39,932 nt of DNA from Parachlamydiales bacterium. GTDB lineage: Bacteria; Chlamydiota; Chlamydiia; Chlamydiales; Parachlamydiaceae. Where the stretch lies: contig JAGVJP010000131.1 of NCBI GenBank assembly GCA_020051075.1, positions 1 through 39,932 on the forward strand, given 5' to 3'. Of the stretch, positions 1-6,089 are shown one piece after another (within the stretch, counting starts at the first letter, position 1; each line of letters starts with the position of its first letter). The translations under genes were made by a program, and so were the position numbers. The notes below the pieces were generated by a model. That model worked only from the letters and a program-made list of their open reading frames with translations, was not told the origin of the DNA and made no database searches.

Positions 1-96
1 ATGCCTAAGGGGAAATGGGTAAAAGCAGCTTAAACGGTAGGCAAAGCGGTACATGCTGGATGGATTTTTTTTTAATCCCTATTATGCAACAACGCC

Positions 97-174
97 CTTT
101 CGCACTCCAAACGCTTCGCGCTGAAAAAATGGGTAATGGTAAGGCCTGACGGCCTGAGGACAGTTCACACCTAT
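97..174. repeat. Dispersed repeat, left copy of a pair at both window ends
   Basis: The stretch from the CGCACTCCAAACGC core to CAGTTCACACCTAT recurs as its reverse complement at 39812-39881. The left copy carries an extra 8 bases, a tandem GGCCTGAC/GGCCTGAG, absent on the right. The CGCACTCCAAACGCTTCGCG core also occurs in the palindromic repeats at 8339-8556 and 14020-14239. The first 422 bases contain no convincing gene, only this repeat, a second short motif (TTCTCGCCAAAAA near 224-236) resembling the ends of those same palindromic repeats, and the palindrome at 300-316. Confidence 0.8.
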
Positions 175-299
175 TTATGAGCTATGAAAGAGCGACACAT
201 CATTATGGATAAGCAGGATACAAGTTCTCGCCAAAAATTAACCACACTCGCCCAGAGGCCGTCAGGACTGGAACTACATTCCATCGTGACCTGTAAGTG

Positions 300-316
300 A
301 ATAACAGTCTGTTATT
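300..316. promoter_or_regulatory. 17-bp palindrome upstream of the phosphoesterase gene
   Basis: AATAACA-GTC-TGTTATT is a perfect inverted repeat about 107 bases before the phosphoesterase start codon. The size and symmetry suit a dimeric repressor site. No clear -35/-10 pair is seen around it, so a regulatory role is only possible. Confidence 0.3.
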
Positions 317-422
317 GGCAATAGCTTTTGACCTCCCCCTCTTTTTATTTTTCTTAATCTTGCCTAAAATCAGCAAAAATGGCTAAATATTTAATCCTCC
401 AGCTCTGTCAAGGAAGTATTTA

Positions 423-1178
423 ATGAAAGATTCAGATAAATTTCATCTGATGATCGTGGGCGATGTGCACGGACACTATGAAGATTACCTCGAAACGATA
501 CGGCTGGCGAACTACTCATTACAATTAGGGGATTTGGGGTTCGATTACACTCCACTGATACGGAGCGGGGAATGGGATCCGGAGAAACACAAATTCCTCC
601 CCGGCAACCACGATAACTATACCGTTAAAGAAGTTCATGGCGTCGATCCTCGGTCAGCCCAAATTCTAGACCCTTATAGCAAATATGTTGTCGTTAATGA
701 AAAAGTCTATCTCTACACCCATCTGCCAAAAAATTTCGTCGGAAACTATGGCATTTGGAGAGTGCCGACAACACATCCAGAGGCCAAGCAAGATTTTCTG
801 TTCTTTGTCAGAGGTGCTTGGAGCATCGACTTCGCCAATCGCACGTTGGGTGTTGACCTATGGGAAAACGAAGAACTCACAGAGGATGAGTTGAAACGTG
901 CTGTGAAGATGTATGAAGAGGTTAAACCGTCGATCGTCATCACTCATACGTGTCCCCATTCTGTTAAAGAGCATCTCCATTTTTATGGCCCTCCCGTGAA
1001 GACGAGGACTAGCCTGTATCTGCAGCAGATGCTCGACATCCATCAACCGAAGTTGTGGGTGTTTGGACATCATCACCAAGAGTTTGACAAGGTGATTGGC
1101 GAGTGCCGCTTCGTCTGCCTTGAGGAGCTGGCATTCCTCTGCTTGGACGAAAACCTCGACCCAATCCCTTTTCAGTAA
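423..1178 (+). CDS. Calcineurin-like metallophosphoesterase
   Basis: A 251-residue protein of the calcineurin-like phosphoesterase superfamily, whose members use two metal ions to hydrolyse phosphomono- or diesters. The canonical metal-ligand motifs appear in order: GDVHGH (13-18), GDLGF (36-40), GNHDN (61-65), THTCPH (174-179) and GHHH (215-218). No signal peptide or membrane segment is seen, so it should be cytosolic. The start is supported by AAGGAAG seven bases before the ATG. It is upstream of and in line with an ankyrin pseudogene, rtcB and rsr. Because some members of the superfamily act on 2',3'-cyclic nucleotides or RNA ends, a link to the RNA-repair genes is conceivable but unproven. 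The substrate cannot be read from the sequence. Confidence 0.85.
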   Translation: MKDSDKFHLMIVGDVHGHYEDYLETIRLANYSLQLGDLGFDYTPLIRSGEWDPEKHKFLPGNHDNYTVKEVHGVDPRSAQILDPYSKYVVVNEKVYLYTHLPKNFVGNYGIWRVPTTHPEAKQDFLFFVRGAWSIDFANRTLGVDLWENEELTEDELKRAVKMYEEVKPSIVITHTCPHSVKEHLHFYGPPVKTRTSLYLQQMLDIHQPKLWVFGHHHQEFDKVIGECRFVCLEELAFLCLDENLDPIPFQ

Positions 1179-1233
1179 ATGAAGAAGCCCAGTTATTTAA
1201 ACATCAAAACTACATAACCAAATATGATATCAT

Positions 1234-1670
1234 ATGAACACGATTTTGAAAGAAGAAGTTAAGCGAGTCTTTTGCAACTGCGAGGGGGACAATGACGTTG
1301 AAGACCTCATCGAGCGCCTCCGTGGAGCACCCAAAGAATCCCTTCATCAGCTTCTGATTAAAATGATTATGTTTAAATCCCTCCCCTTGGTACAGCTCGT
1401 GGTCGAATCTGGCGCTGAAATCGAAGAGCCCATTGGAGAAGGAATCACCCCATTGCTTTATGCCTGCCAAGAGGGGCAGCTTGAGATCGTCGACTATCTT
1501 GTAAAATTGAATTCCTCCTCCAACAAGGATTAGATATCAACGCAAGAGATCACAGCGGCAACACTCCTTTGGATCTTGCAATAGGCTTTGAAGTCCCTTC
1601 TCAATTCATTGAATTTTTTCAAAGTCATGGAGGGATTGCTATGACAGAAAATTCTTCATTGACATATTAG
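1234..1670 (+). pseudogene. Ankyrin-repeat protein broken by a one-base frameshift
   Basis: The open frame from 1234 gives 99 residues ending in an ankyrin unit (GEGITPLLYACQEGQLEIVDYL) and stops at 1531-1533. From about 1503 a second frame continues the repeat with LLQQGLDINARDHSGNTPLDLA, an unmistakable ankyrin consensus, and runs to the stop at 1668-1670. Restoring one A in the AAAA run at 1503-1506 joins both frames into one protein of about 145 residues. So this is either a recent pseudogene, a sequencing error in a homopolymer, or a frameshifting site. Ankyrin proteins of intracellular bacteria usually bind host proteins; the partner is unknown. The end of the second frame overlaps the promoter at 1659-1688. 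Confidence 0.75.
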
Positions 1671-1688
1671 TGCAATATGCACTATGCT
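1659..1688 (+). promoter_or_regulatory. Promoter with operator-like palindrome in the spacer, before Y RNA 1
   Basis: TTGACA (1659-1664), an 18-base spacer and TATGCT (1683-1688) form a good sigma-70-type promoter. The spacer and -10 are covered by the perfect palindrome TAGTGCA-ATA-TGCACTA (1668-1684). Predicted initiation is near 1695, at the first base-paired nucleotide of Y RNA 1 (1697). The same promoter-plus-palindrome design recurs at 3403-3432. A dimeric DNA-binding protein on the palindrome would block RNA polymerase. Confidence 0.75.
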
Positions 1689-1696
1689 TATCTTTT

Positions 1697-1789
1697 GCTG
1701 GGCCGATGCAGGTGGTTTATCGGGTACGTTAAATGCTGCGGAAACGTGAGCGAACGTTAACCATTGGCGTATACATGCCCAGCTTTTTT
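1697..1789 (+). ncRNA. Y RNA 1 (Ro-binding, Yrl-like)
   Basis: The ends pair as GCTGGGC (1697-1703) with GCCCAGC (1777-1783), followed by six T (1784-1789), so the stem also works as an intrinsic terminator. Above a small internal loop (CG on the 5' side, ATACAT on the 3' side) an upper stem of ATGC-A-GGTGGTT (1706-1717) pairs with AACCATT-G-GCGT (1759-1770). The 5' strand CTGGGCCGATGCAGGTGG resembles the conserved Ro-binding strand of vertebrate Y RNAs (GGCUGGUCCGA...). The same design, with compensatory changes in the closing stem, is seen at 3707-3805. The loop (1718-1758) has no T-arm-like sequence, so it is not evidently tRNA-like as in YrlA. Called from sequence and neighbourhood (rtcB, rsr). 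Confidence 0.75.
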
Positions 1790-1790
1790 C

Positions 1791-1919
1791 TTGCATCAAT
1801 CACCACAGAGCCTGTGAGATCACAGAGAAGTTATGAGAAAGTTGAGAAATCATCAAACTCGTTTCTCCCTATCTCACACCTCCTCAGTGACCTCACTGGC
1901 TCTGTGGTGATAGATGCAA
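1791..1919. repeat. Inverted repeat between Y RNA 1 and rtcB
   Basis: Arms TTGCATCAATCACCACAGAG.. (1791-1812) and ..CTCTGTGGTGATAGATGCAA (1898-1919) are complementary with one mismatch, and further short complementarities lie inside. A related CTCTGTG..CCTCTGTGGTT stretch occurs near 37930-37970, so this looks like a dispersed palindromic repeat rather than a dedicated leader. If transcribed it would fold into a long hairpin about 30 bases before the rtcB start codon. Confidence 0.75.
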
Positions 1920-1950
1920 CAACGCCAAAGAATACCAAAAAAGGTGCCAC

Positions 1951-3366
1951 ATGAAACCTATCGAATTTCAACAGATGCTTGAAGAAGTCAGGCTCACACA
2001 CAAAGAACGGGATGAAGCCTGGAAAACTTTTAAACAAGTGAGTCCTGAAGCTGCCGTCGATTTCGTTCAGAAAATACACGAAATGAGGATTGAACTGCAA
2101 GGCAGTGTGAAACTTCGAGACACCGCAGTCCCTTTTCATATCTGGGGCTTGGAACATATCGACAGCACAGCTTTAGAACAGATGGAAGGAGCTGCTCGTC
2201 TGCCCATCGCTCTGGCCGGTTCTTTAATGCCAGATGCTCACAAAGGCTATGGATTGCCTATCGGCGGGGTCTTGGCGACTGAAAACGCCGTAGTCCCTTA
2301 TGCCGTTGGCGTCGACATCGCCTGCCGCATGATGATGACAGTCTATCCCACCTCACCAGATGCGCTGAAGAAGCCAAACTCACCTGAATTTCAACACCTG
2401 CAGAAAGCTTTAATTGATCATACAGTATTTGGAGCGGGTGCAGATGGCGTGCACGATGGAAAAATCGAACACCCGATCTTGGACCCATCTCACTGGCAAG
2501 GCACCAGGCTCATCCGCGATTTGCGCCTCACCGCTATCCGTCAAATTGGCACAAGCGGAACGGGCAACCACTTTGTCGAATGGGGTGAATTCGAAGTGCT
2601 CGATGCTGCCAACACTCTGAAACTAAAACCTGGAAGCTATTTAGCTTTGCTATCCCACAGCGGTTCCCGCGGCGTCGGCTATAAAATCGCGGAACATTAC
2701 ACTAAAATCGCCATGGAGCTGATGCCAGACCTCGATGAATCGGTGAAGCATTTAGCATGGCTCCCTCTCAATAGAGAGGAGGGACAAGAATACTGGAATG
2801 CGATGCAATTAGCAGGAGAGTTTGCTTCTGCAAACCATCACGTCATCCATGCCAGAATCGCTAAAGCAGCAGGACTCGAGAGCATCGCTTCCATTGAAAA
2901 CCATCATAACTTTGCTTGGGTGGAAAAAATTATTGTGGATGGAATCGAAAGAGAGGCGATTGTGCACCGCAAAGGGGCAACACCTGCAGGAAAAGGGGTT
3001 CTAGGAGTGATTCCAGGGACGATGGCAGACGTCGGTTTCGTTGTGGTAGGAAAGGGGAATCTTGAATCGTTGAACTCCGCATCTCATGGAAGCGGACGTC
3101 AAATGAGCCGGACAAACGCTCTCAAGACCATTACTCATCAACAGCATGCAGATTATTTAACTGAACGGGGCGTCACCTTGATTGGCGGAGGCCTGGACGA
3201 AGCTCCTCATGCCTATAAATCGATTCAAAAGGTGATTGAAGCCCAAAGCGATCTGGTTGACATCATCGGCACCTTCCAACCCCGTATCGTCAGGATGGCG
3301 GAAGACAAGCCTTTGCATCATATTAAACCAGCACCAGAAGGTGTTGTCGATGCAAAAGGGGATTAA
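1951..3366 (+). CDS. rtcB: RNA-splicing ligase RtcB
   Basis: A 471-residue RtcB-family ligase. These enzymes use GTP and Mn2+ to join RNA 2',3'-cyclic phosphate or 3'-phosphate ends to 5'-OH ends, through a histidine-GMP intermediate. Visible motifs: MPDAHKGYG (93-101), GVDIAC with the metal-binding Asp122 and Cys125, GTGNHFVEWGE (203-213), HSGSRG (236-241), NHHNF (317-321), HRKGATPA (339-346) and SASHGSGR (376-383) with the guanylylated His379. All key residues are present, so it should be active. Length is somewhat above the E. coli enzyme (408). GGTG lies just before the ATG. It is separated from rsr by two Y RNAs and preceded by another, matching the Rsr-Yrl-RtcB association known in Salmonella. 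No rtcA, archease or RtcR gene is in the window. Confidence 0.96.
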   Translation: MKPIEFQQMLEEVRLTHKERDEAWKTFKQVSPEAAVDFVQKIHEMRIELQGSVKLRDTAVPFHIWGLEHIDSTALEQMEGAARLPIALAGSLMPDAHKGYGLPIGGVLATENAVVPYAVGVDIACRMMMTVYPTSPDALKKPNSPEFQHLQKALIDHTVFGAGADGVHDGKIEHPILDPSHWQGTRLIRDLRLTAIRQIGTSGTGNHFVEWGEFEVLDAANTLKLKPGSYLALLSHSGSRGVGYKIAEHYTKIAMELMPDLDESVKHLAWLPLNREEGQEYWNAMQLAGEFASANHHVIHARIAKAAGLESIASIENHHNFAWVEKIIVDGIEREAIVHRKGATPAGKGVLGVIPGTMADVGFVVVGKGNLESLNSASHGSGRQMSRTNALKTITHQQHADYLTERGVTLIGGGLDEAPHAYKSIQKVIEAQSDLVDIIGTFQPRIVRMAEDKPLHHIKPAPEGVVDAKGD

Positions 3367-3402
3367 ATGACTGCGAAAAGTTATTTTTTATTAAATTCCC
3401 TG

Positions 3403-3432
3403 TTGACAAATTAGTGCATTATGCACTATATT
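3403..3432 (+). promoter_or_regulatory. Second promoter with the same palindromic operator
   Basis: TTGACA (3403-3408), an 18-base spacer and TATATT (3427-3432). The spacer contains TAGTGCAT-T-ATGCACTA, a perfect palindrome with the same half-site (TAGTGCA) as at 1668-1684. The two promoter regions agree over about 26 bases although the genes around them differ, so the site is conserved by selection or recent duplication. Predicted initiation is near 3439, at the edge of the 162-nt hairpin. Confidence 0.75.
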
Positions 3433-3448
3433 TTATTTTTCCGGACTA

Positions 3449-3610
3449 TACCGGCATCTAGTTGAAATTGCCCATCTGGACTGCGCCAAAGCCCCGGGGT
3501 TGAATGATCGTAAATCACCCCATATTGACTTAATATTGGGTGATTTACGATCATTCAACCGCGGGAGCTTTCGCGCAGTCCAGATGGGCAATTTCAACTA
3601 GATGCCGGTA
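3449..3610. repeat. 162-nt near-perfect hairpin, MITE-like, between promoter and Y RNA 2
   Basis: The outer arms (3449-3486 and 3573-3610) are exactly complementary over 38 bases, starting TACCGGCATCTAGTTG. After a short imperfect zone, 3498-3520 and 3538-3560 pair perfectly over 23 bases; the tip is 3521-3537. The flanks read TA on both sides of CCGG ends, which would fit insertion at a TA dinucleotide, as with mariner/IS630-derived elements, though the palindrome itself makes this evidence weak. A partial end-like sequence (CATCTAGTCGAAAT) is seen near 7525-7540. It encodes no protein. Confidence 0.85.
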
Positions 3611-3620
3611 TTAACGTGTT

Positions 3621-3690
3621 TCATCTGGGCCGGAGTATGTTGGTTACCGCTAAATCTCCAACTTACACAATCATGCCTAGATGGCTTTAT
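3621..3690 (+). ncRNA. Y RNA 2 (short form)
   Basis: Lower stem CATCTGGGC (3622-3630) pairs with GCCTAGATG (3675-3683), with one G-U pair. An internal loop of CGGA (3631-3634) faces ACAATCAT (3667-3674). The upper stem GTATGTTGG (3635-3643) pairs with CCAACTTAC (3658-3666) with one U-U mismatch, closing a 14-base loop. The GGGCCG on the 5' strand and CATGCC on the 3' strand are shared with Y RNAs 1 and 3. The layout matches a minimal Y RNA stem with a tiny loop, and the 5' strand resembles that of vertebrate Y3. The 3' end is uncertain: only GGCTTTAT follows, not a strong T-run. Confidence 0.6.
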
Positions 3691-3706
3691 ACGTTTAGTA
3701 GATTTT

Positions 3707-3805
3707 GTTGGGCCGAATAAGGTGGATTATCGGGTGCACTGAAGTCGCGCGTCTAGTTACGCGAGGACATGTGTTTGCCATCTTTAAACCATGCCCAACT
3801 TTTTT
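3707..3805 (+). ncRNA. Y RNA 3 (Ro-binding, Yrl-like)
   Basis: GTTGGGC (3707-3713) pairs with GCCCAAC (3793-3799), followed by six T (3800-3805). Compared with Y RNA 1 the closing pair C-G becomes U-A, a compensatory change that supports the stem. The 5' strand TGGGCCGAATAAGGTGG..TTATCGGGT follows the Y RNA 1 pattern, and the 3' strand keeps CATGCCC. The upper stem is AAGGTGG (3719-3725) with CCATCTT (3778-3784). The loop carries its own hairpin TCGCG/CGCGA (3745-3749 with 3760-3764). It lies 40 bases before the rsr start codon. Y RNAs 2 and 3 in tandem before rsr parallel the tandem YrlB/YrlA genes of enteric bacteria. Confidence 0.75.
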
Positions 3806-3845
3806 ATTCGCAATGGGTATTCCGTTGCCAACAATGAGACAAAAC

Positions 3846-5486
3846 ATGAGCTATAAAAACCTTATCCAGAATGCAGTGCCAACATTGAAAGGGAAAACCC
3901 CTGAATCTGTGCCTCTTCCAGGACAGGTTCAAAACGAAGCGGGAGGTTACTATTTCGCCATCGATCAATGGGCACAGCTTGATCGATTCCTGATTTTGGG
4001 AACAGATTCAGGAACCTACTACGTCAATCCTGCTCAACTGACGAAAGCGAACGCACAGATCATCCAGACGCTGCTTAAAACGGACGGGGTCAAAGTCGTT
4101 GCACGAATTGTCGAGGTCAGCGTAGACAACCTCGCTCCTAAAAACGATTCTGCCCTCTTCGCCCTTGCTCTTGCAGCCTCATGCGACGATCAACTCACCC
4201 GTCAAGCTGCTCTCGCAAACCTTCACAGAGTCGCACGCACAGGCAGCCATCTTCTGCAGTTTGCCGGTTATATCAACCATTTACGCGGCTGGGGCCGTGC
4301 CTTGCGCAATGCTGTTGCAGATTGGTTCACCGATATGCCTTTAGATCAGCTGACTTTGCAAGCGATCAAATATGAGCAGAGAGAAGGATGGTCGCTCCGC
4401 GACCTCTTGAGACTATCACACCCTAAATGTACTGACGATCCTGACCGAGCAGCTTTGTTCAACTGGATTGTAAAACCTAAAAATCCAGAAGCCATTGCAG
4501 CAGCGCGGAAGCAACGTCTGATCGAAGGCAAATATCAAGCACAAGAGACAACATCTGAACAAGAAATAAGCCAAATTGTCCGCACATACTCATTGCCACG
4601 AGAAGCTTTGCCTACAGAAGCTCTGAACAGTCAAGAGGTTTGGGATGCGCTGTTAGTCGATATGCCCATGACTGCGATGATTCGAAATTTAGGTAAAATG
4701 AGCGAAGTCGGCTTGCTTCAACCTTTTCATCCTGCTTCTCAGTATGTTGTCCAACGCCTGGGCGATCAGGAGCAATTAGTCAAAGCACGCATCAGCCCCT
4801 TTCAACTCTTGTTGGCCTTGCGTACCTATGCTAGAGGTAAGGGAGTCTTAGGATCGCTGACCTGGACACCTGTCCCATCCATCGTCACCGCTTTGGATGA
4901 GGCTTTCGAACTCTCCTTTTCCACAGTCGTGCCAACAAACAAACGCATATTGGTCGGGATCGACGTTTCAGGTTCGATGGGGTGTTCATGCACCGGCTCC
5001 CCAGTGCTATCTTCTGTAGAGGCTGCTGCTGCTGTCGCTTCATTCCTAGTGCGGACAGAAAAGGAAGTGCATACGATGGCTTTTGATACGAAAGAGCGGG
5101 AATTCCCCATCACTCCAAAACAACGACTCGACGATATCATCTTAAGCGTCTCTCAATGGGGAGGGGGAACAGACCTCTCGATTCCGGTCACCTATGCCTT
5201 GAAGAGACAACTTAATGTCGATGCCATCATCATCCTCACCGATAACGTAGGCTGGGCGGGCGATCGGCATAACGTCCAAGCCTTGAACGAATATCGCTCT
5301 AAAATTAACCCTCAGGCGAAATTGGTCGTTATGGCAACTTCTGCAAATGGAGGCATCATCTGTGATCCCAAAGACCCTCTATCATTAGGTGTCGTTGGGT
5401 TCGATGCATCCGCTCCCCAGGTCGCAATGGAATTCATCGGCGGTAATCAGATGAAGCCTTCTCGACGAGGTCTTAATGACGCCTGA
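3846..5486 (+). CDS. rsr: Ro60-like RNA-binding protein (TROVE + vWA), Rsr
   Basis: A 546-residue Ro sixty related protein, close to human Ro60 (538). The N-terminal TROVE/HEAT-like ring (about residues 20-360; PGQVQNEAGGYYFAIDQWAQ..DRFLILGTDSGTYY near its start) binds misfolded RNA ends in its cavity and Y RNA on its rim. The C-terminal vWA domain has a complete MIDAS: DVSGS (373-377), T442 in GGGTD and D466 in LTDN. Ro60 proteins work in RNA quality control and, in Deinococcus and Salmonella, tether PNPase through Y RNA. I chose the ATG at 3846 because MSYKNL fits family starts; the frame stays open upstream through ATGs at 3834 and 3813 and into Y RNA 3, but those residues look like untranslated RNA. 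No clear Shine-Dalgarno is seen for any of the three. Confidence 0.93.
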   Translation: MSYKNLIQNAVPTLKGKTPESVPLPGQVQNEAGGYYFAIDQWAQLDRFLILGTDSGTYYVNPAQLTKANAQIIQTLLKTDGVKVVARIVEVSVDNLAPKNDSALFALALAASCDDQLTRQAALANLHRVARTGSHLLQFAGYINHLRGWGRALRNAVADWFTDMPLDQLTLQAIKYEQREGWSLRDLLRLSHPKCTDDPDRAALFNWIVKPKNPEAIAAARKQRLIEGKYQAQETTSEQEISQIVRTYSLPREALPTEALNSQEVWDALLVDMPMTAMIRNLGKMSEVGLLQPFHPASQYVVQRLGDQEQLVKARISPFQLLLALRTYARGKGVLGSLTWTPVPSIVTALDEAFELSFSTVVPTNKRILVGIDVSGSMGCSCTGSPVLSSVEAAAAVASFLVRTEKEVHTMAFDTKEREFPITPKQRLDDIILSVSQWGGGTDLSIPVTYALKRQLNVDAIIILTDNVGWAGDRHNVQALNEYRSKINPQAKLVVMATSANGGIICDPKDPLSLGVVGFDASAPQVAMEFIGGNQMKPSRRGLNDA

Positions 5487-5754
5487 TGCATTAAGAGCGA
5501 TTGGAGAAGCCTTATTTGGCAAATGGGGATGGCAAACAAAATTAGCCAAAGCTTTACGCGTCGATGGAAGCACAGTGAGACGGTGGATTTCTGGAACGAC
5601 GACAATCCCAGGGCCAGCAGAAGTTGCCCTGGAATTGTTGTTGAGCTCTCATCAACGCAACATCAAAGACACTGCCAGTAGACCCAACACATCCGGCTCA
5701 TCCGGCACACCCAACACACAGAAACGACATCGTCCTGCCCATATCAAAAAATAA
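5476..5754 (+). CDS. Small helix-turn-helix protein overlapping the end of rsr
   Basis: A 92-residue protein with an XRE/Cro-like helix-turn-helix: WQTKLAKALRVDGSTVRRWISG (about 17-38) gives the two helices, followed by a third helix PAEVALELLL. The tail from residue 55 is Ser/Thr/Pro/Lys rich and probably disordered. The ATG overlaps the rsr stop by 11 bases and is preceded by GAGG, so translation is coupled to rsr. Its place in the rsr transcript makes it the best candidate to bind the palindromes at 1668-1684 and 3412-3428. That is inference. It may instead be a remnant of a mobile-element regulator. Confidence 0.75.
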   Translation: MTPDALRAIGEALFGKWGWQTKLAKALRVDGSTVRRWISGTTTIPGPAEVALELLLSSHQRNIKDTASRPNTSGSSGTPNTQKRHRPAHIKK

Positions 5755-5772
5755 TACTACTGTCCAAACCCA

Positions 5773-5945
5773 TTCCTGCAACAAGATGAACAGGATAGGC
5801 AACATGGCAACTTCGCAGCATGGAAAAACAGGATAGGCAAGATCGCTTCGCGGCAAGATAGGCAGGATAGAGAATGCTTTCCATTGAATAAAATGCTTCT
5901 CCATCCTTCTCATCTTTCCCATCCTGTCAATTTCTCAGGATAGAA
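5773..5945. repeat. Dispersed GGATAGGCAGGAT-type repeats
   Basis: Several imperfect copies of AACAGGATAGGCAAGATCGC..GCGGCAAGATAGGCAGGATAG lie here, with a reverse-oriented CATCCTTCTCATC.. partner. The same motif family forms the long inverted repeat at 20157-20481, a solo copy at 9223-9259, and the hairpin at 12856-12901. The 335-base gap 5755-6089 holds only these repeats, the palindrome at 6011-6050 and the promoter at 6054-6082. Confidence 0.75.
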
Positions 5946-6010
5946 ACGATGGAAAAGATAGGTATACTTGCATGCTTGCCTTCATGTGAAGTTTTCAATA
6001 TTGTTATCTT

Positions 6011-6050
6011 ATTATGCTCGAAATTGACAAATGTCGATTTTGAGCATAAT
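6011..6050. promoter_or_regulatory. Inverted repeat just upstream of the ATPase promoter
   Basis: ATTATGCTC (6011-6019) and GAGCATAAT (6042-6050) are perfectly complementary, and AAAT/ATTT extends the arms with one mismatch. The right arm ends three bases before the -35 box, so a bound protein could control the promoter. It could alternatively be a hairpin of an upstream transcript. Confidence 0.5.
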
Positions 6051-6053
6051 GAA

Positions 6054-6082
6054 TTGACATAAAAATTCTGCTCATTTATAAT
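6054..6082 (+). promoter_or_regulatory. Perfect consensus sigma-70 promoter
   Basis: TTGACA (6054-6059), a 17-base spacer and TATAAT (6077-6082) match the consensus exactly. Initiation is expected at about 6089, one base before the start codon at 6090, so the mRNA would be leaderless. Confidence 0.85.
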
Positions 6083-6089
6083 AAGAGTC

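Noticed and set aside
1733..1954. 73-codon ORF overlapping Y RNA 1 and the hairpin before rtcB
   Set aside because: Starts in the Y RNA, runs through an inverted repeat (same peptide fragment appears on both strands), no ribosome-binding site.
1697..3805. tRNA-like domains in the Y RNA loops, as in Salmonella YrlA
   Set aside because: No T-arm GGTTCGAATCC-like sequence or D-arm/T-arm pairing is visible in the three loops.
3705..3845. Extending rsr upstream to a TTG at 3705 (593-residue protein)
   Set aside because: The extension lies in the structured Y RNA 3 and its T-run. Family starts match MSYKNL at 3846.
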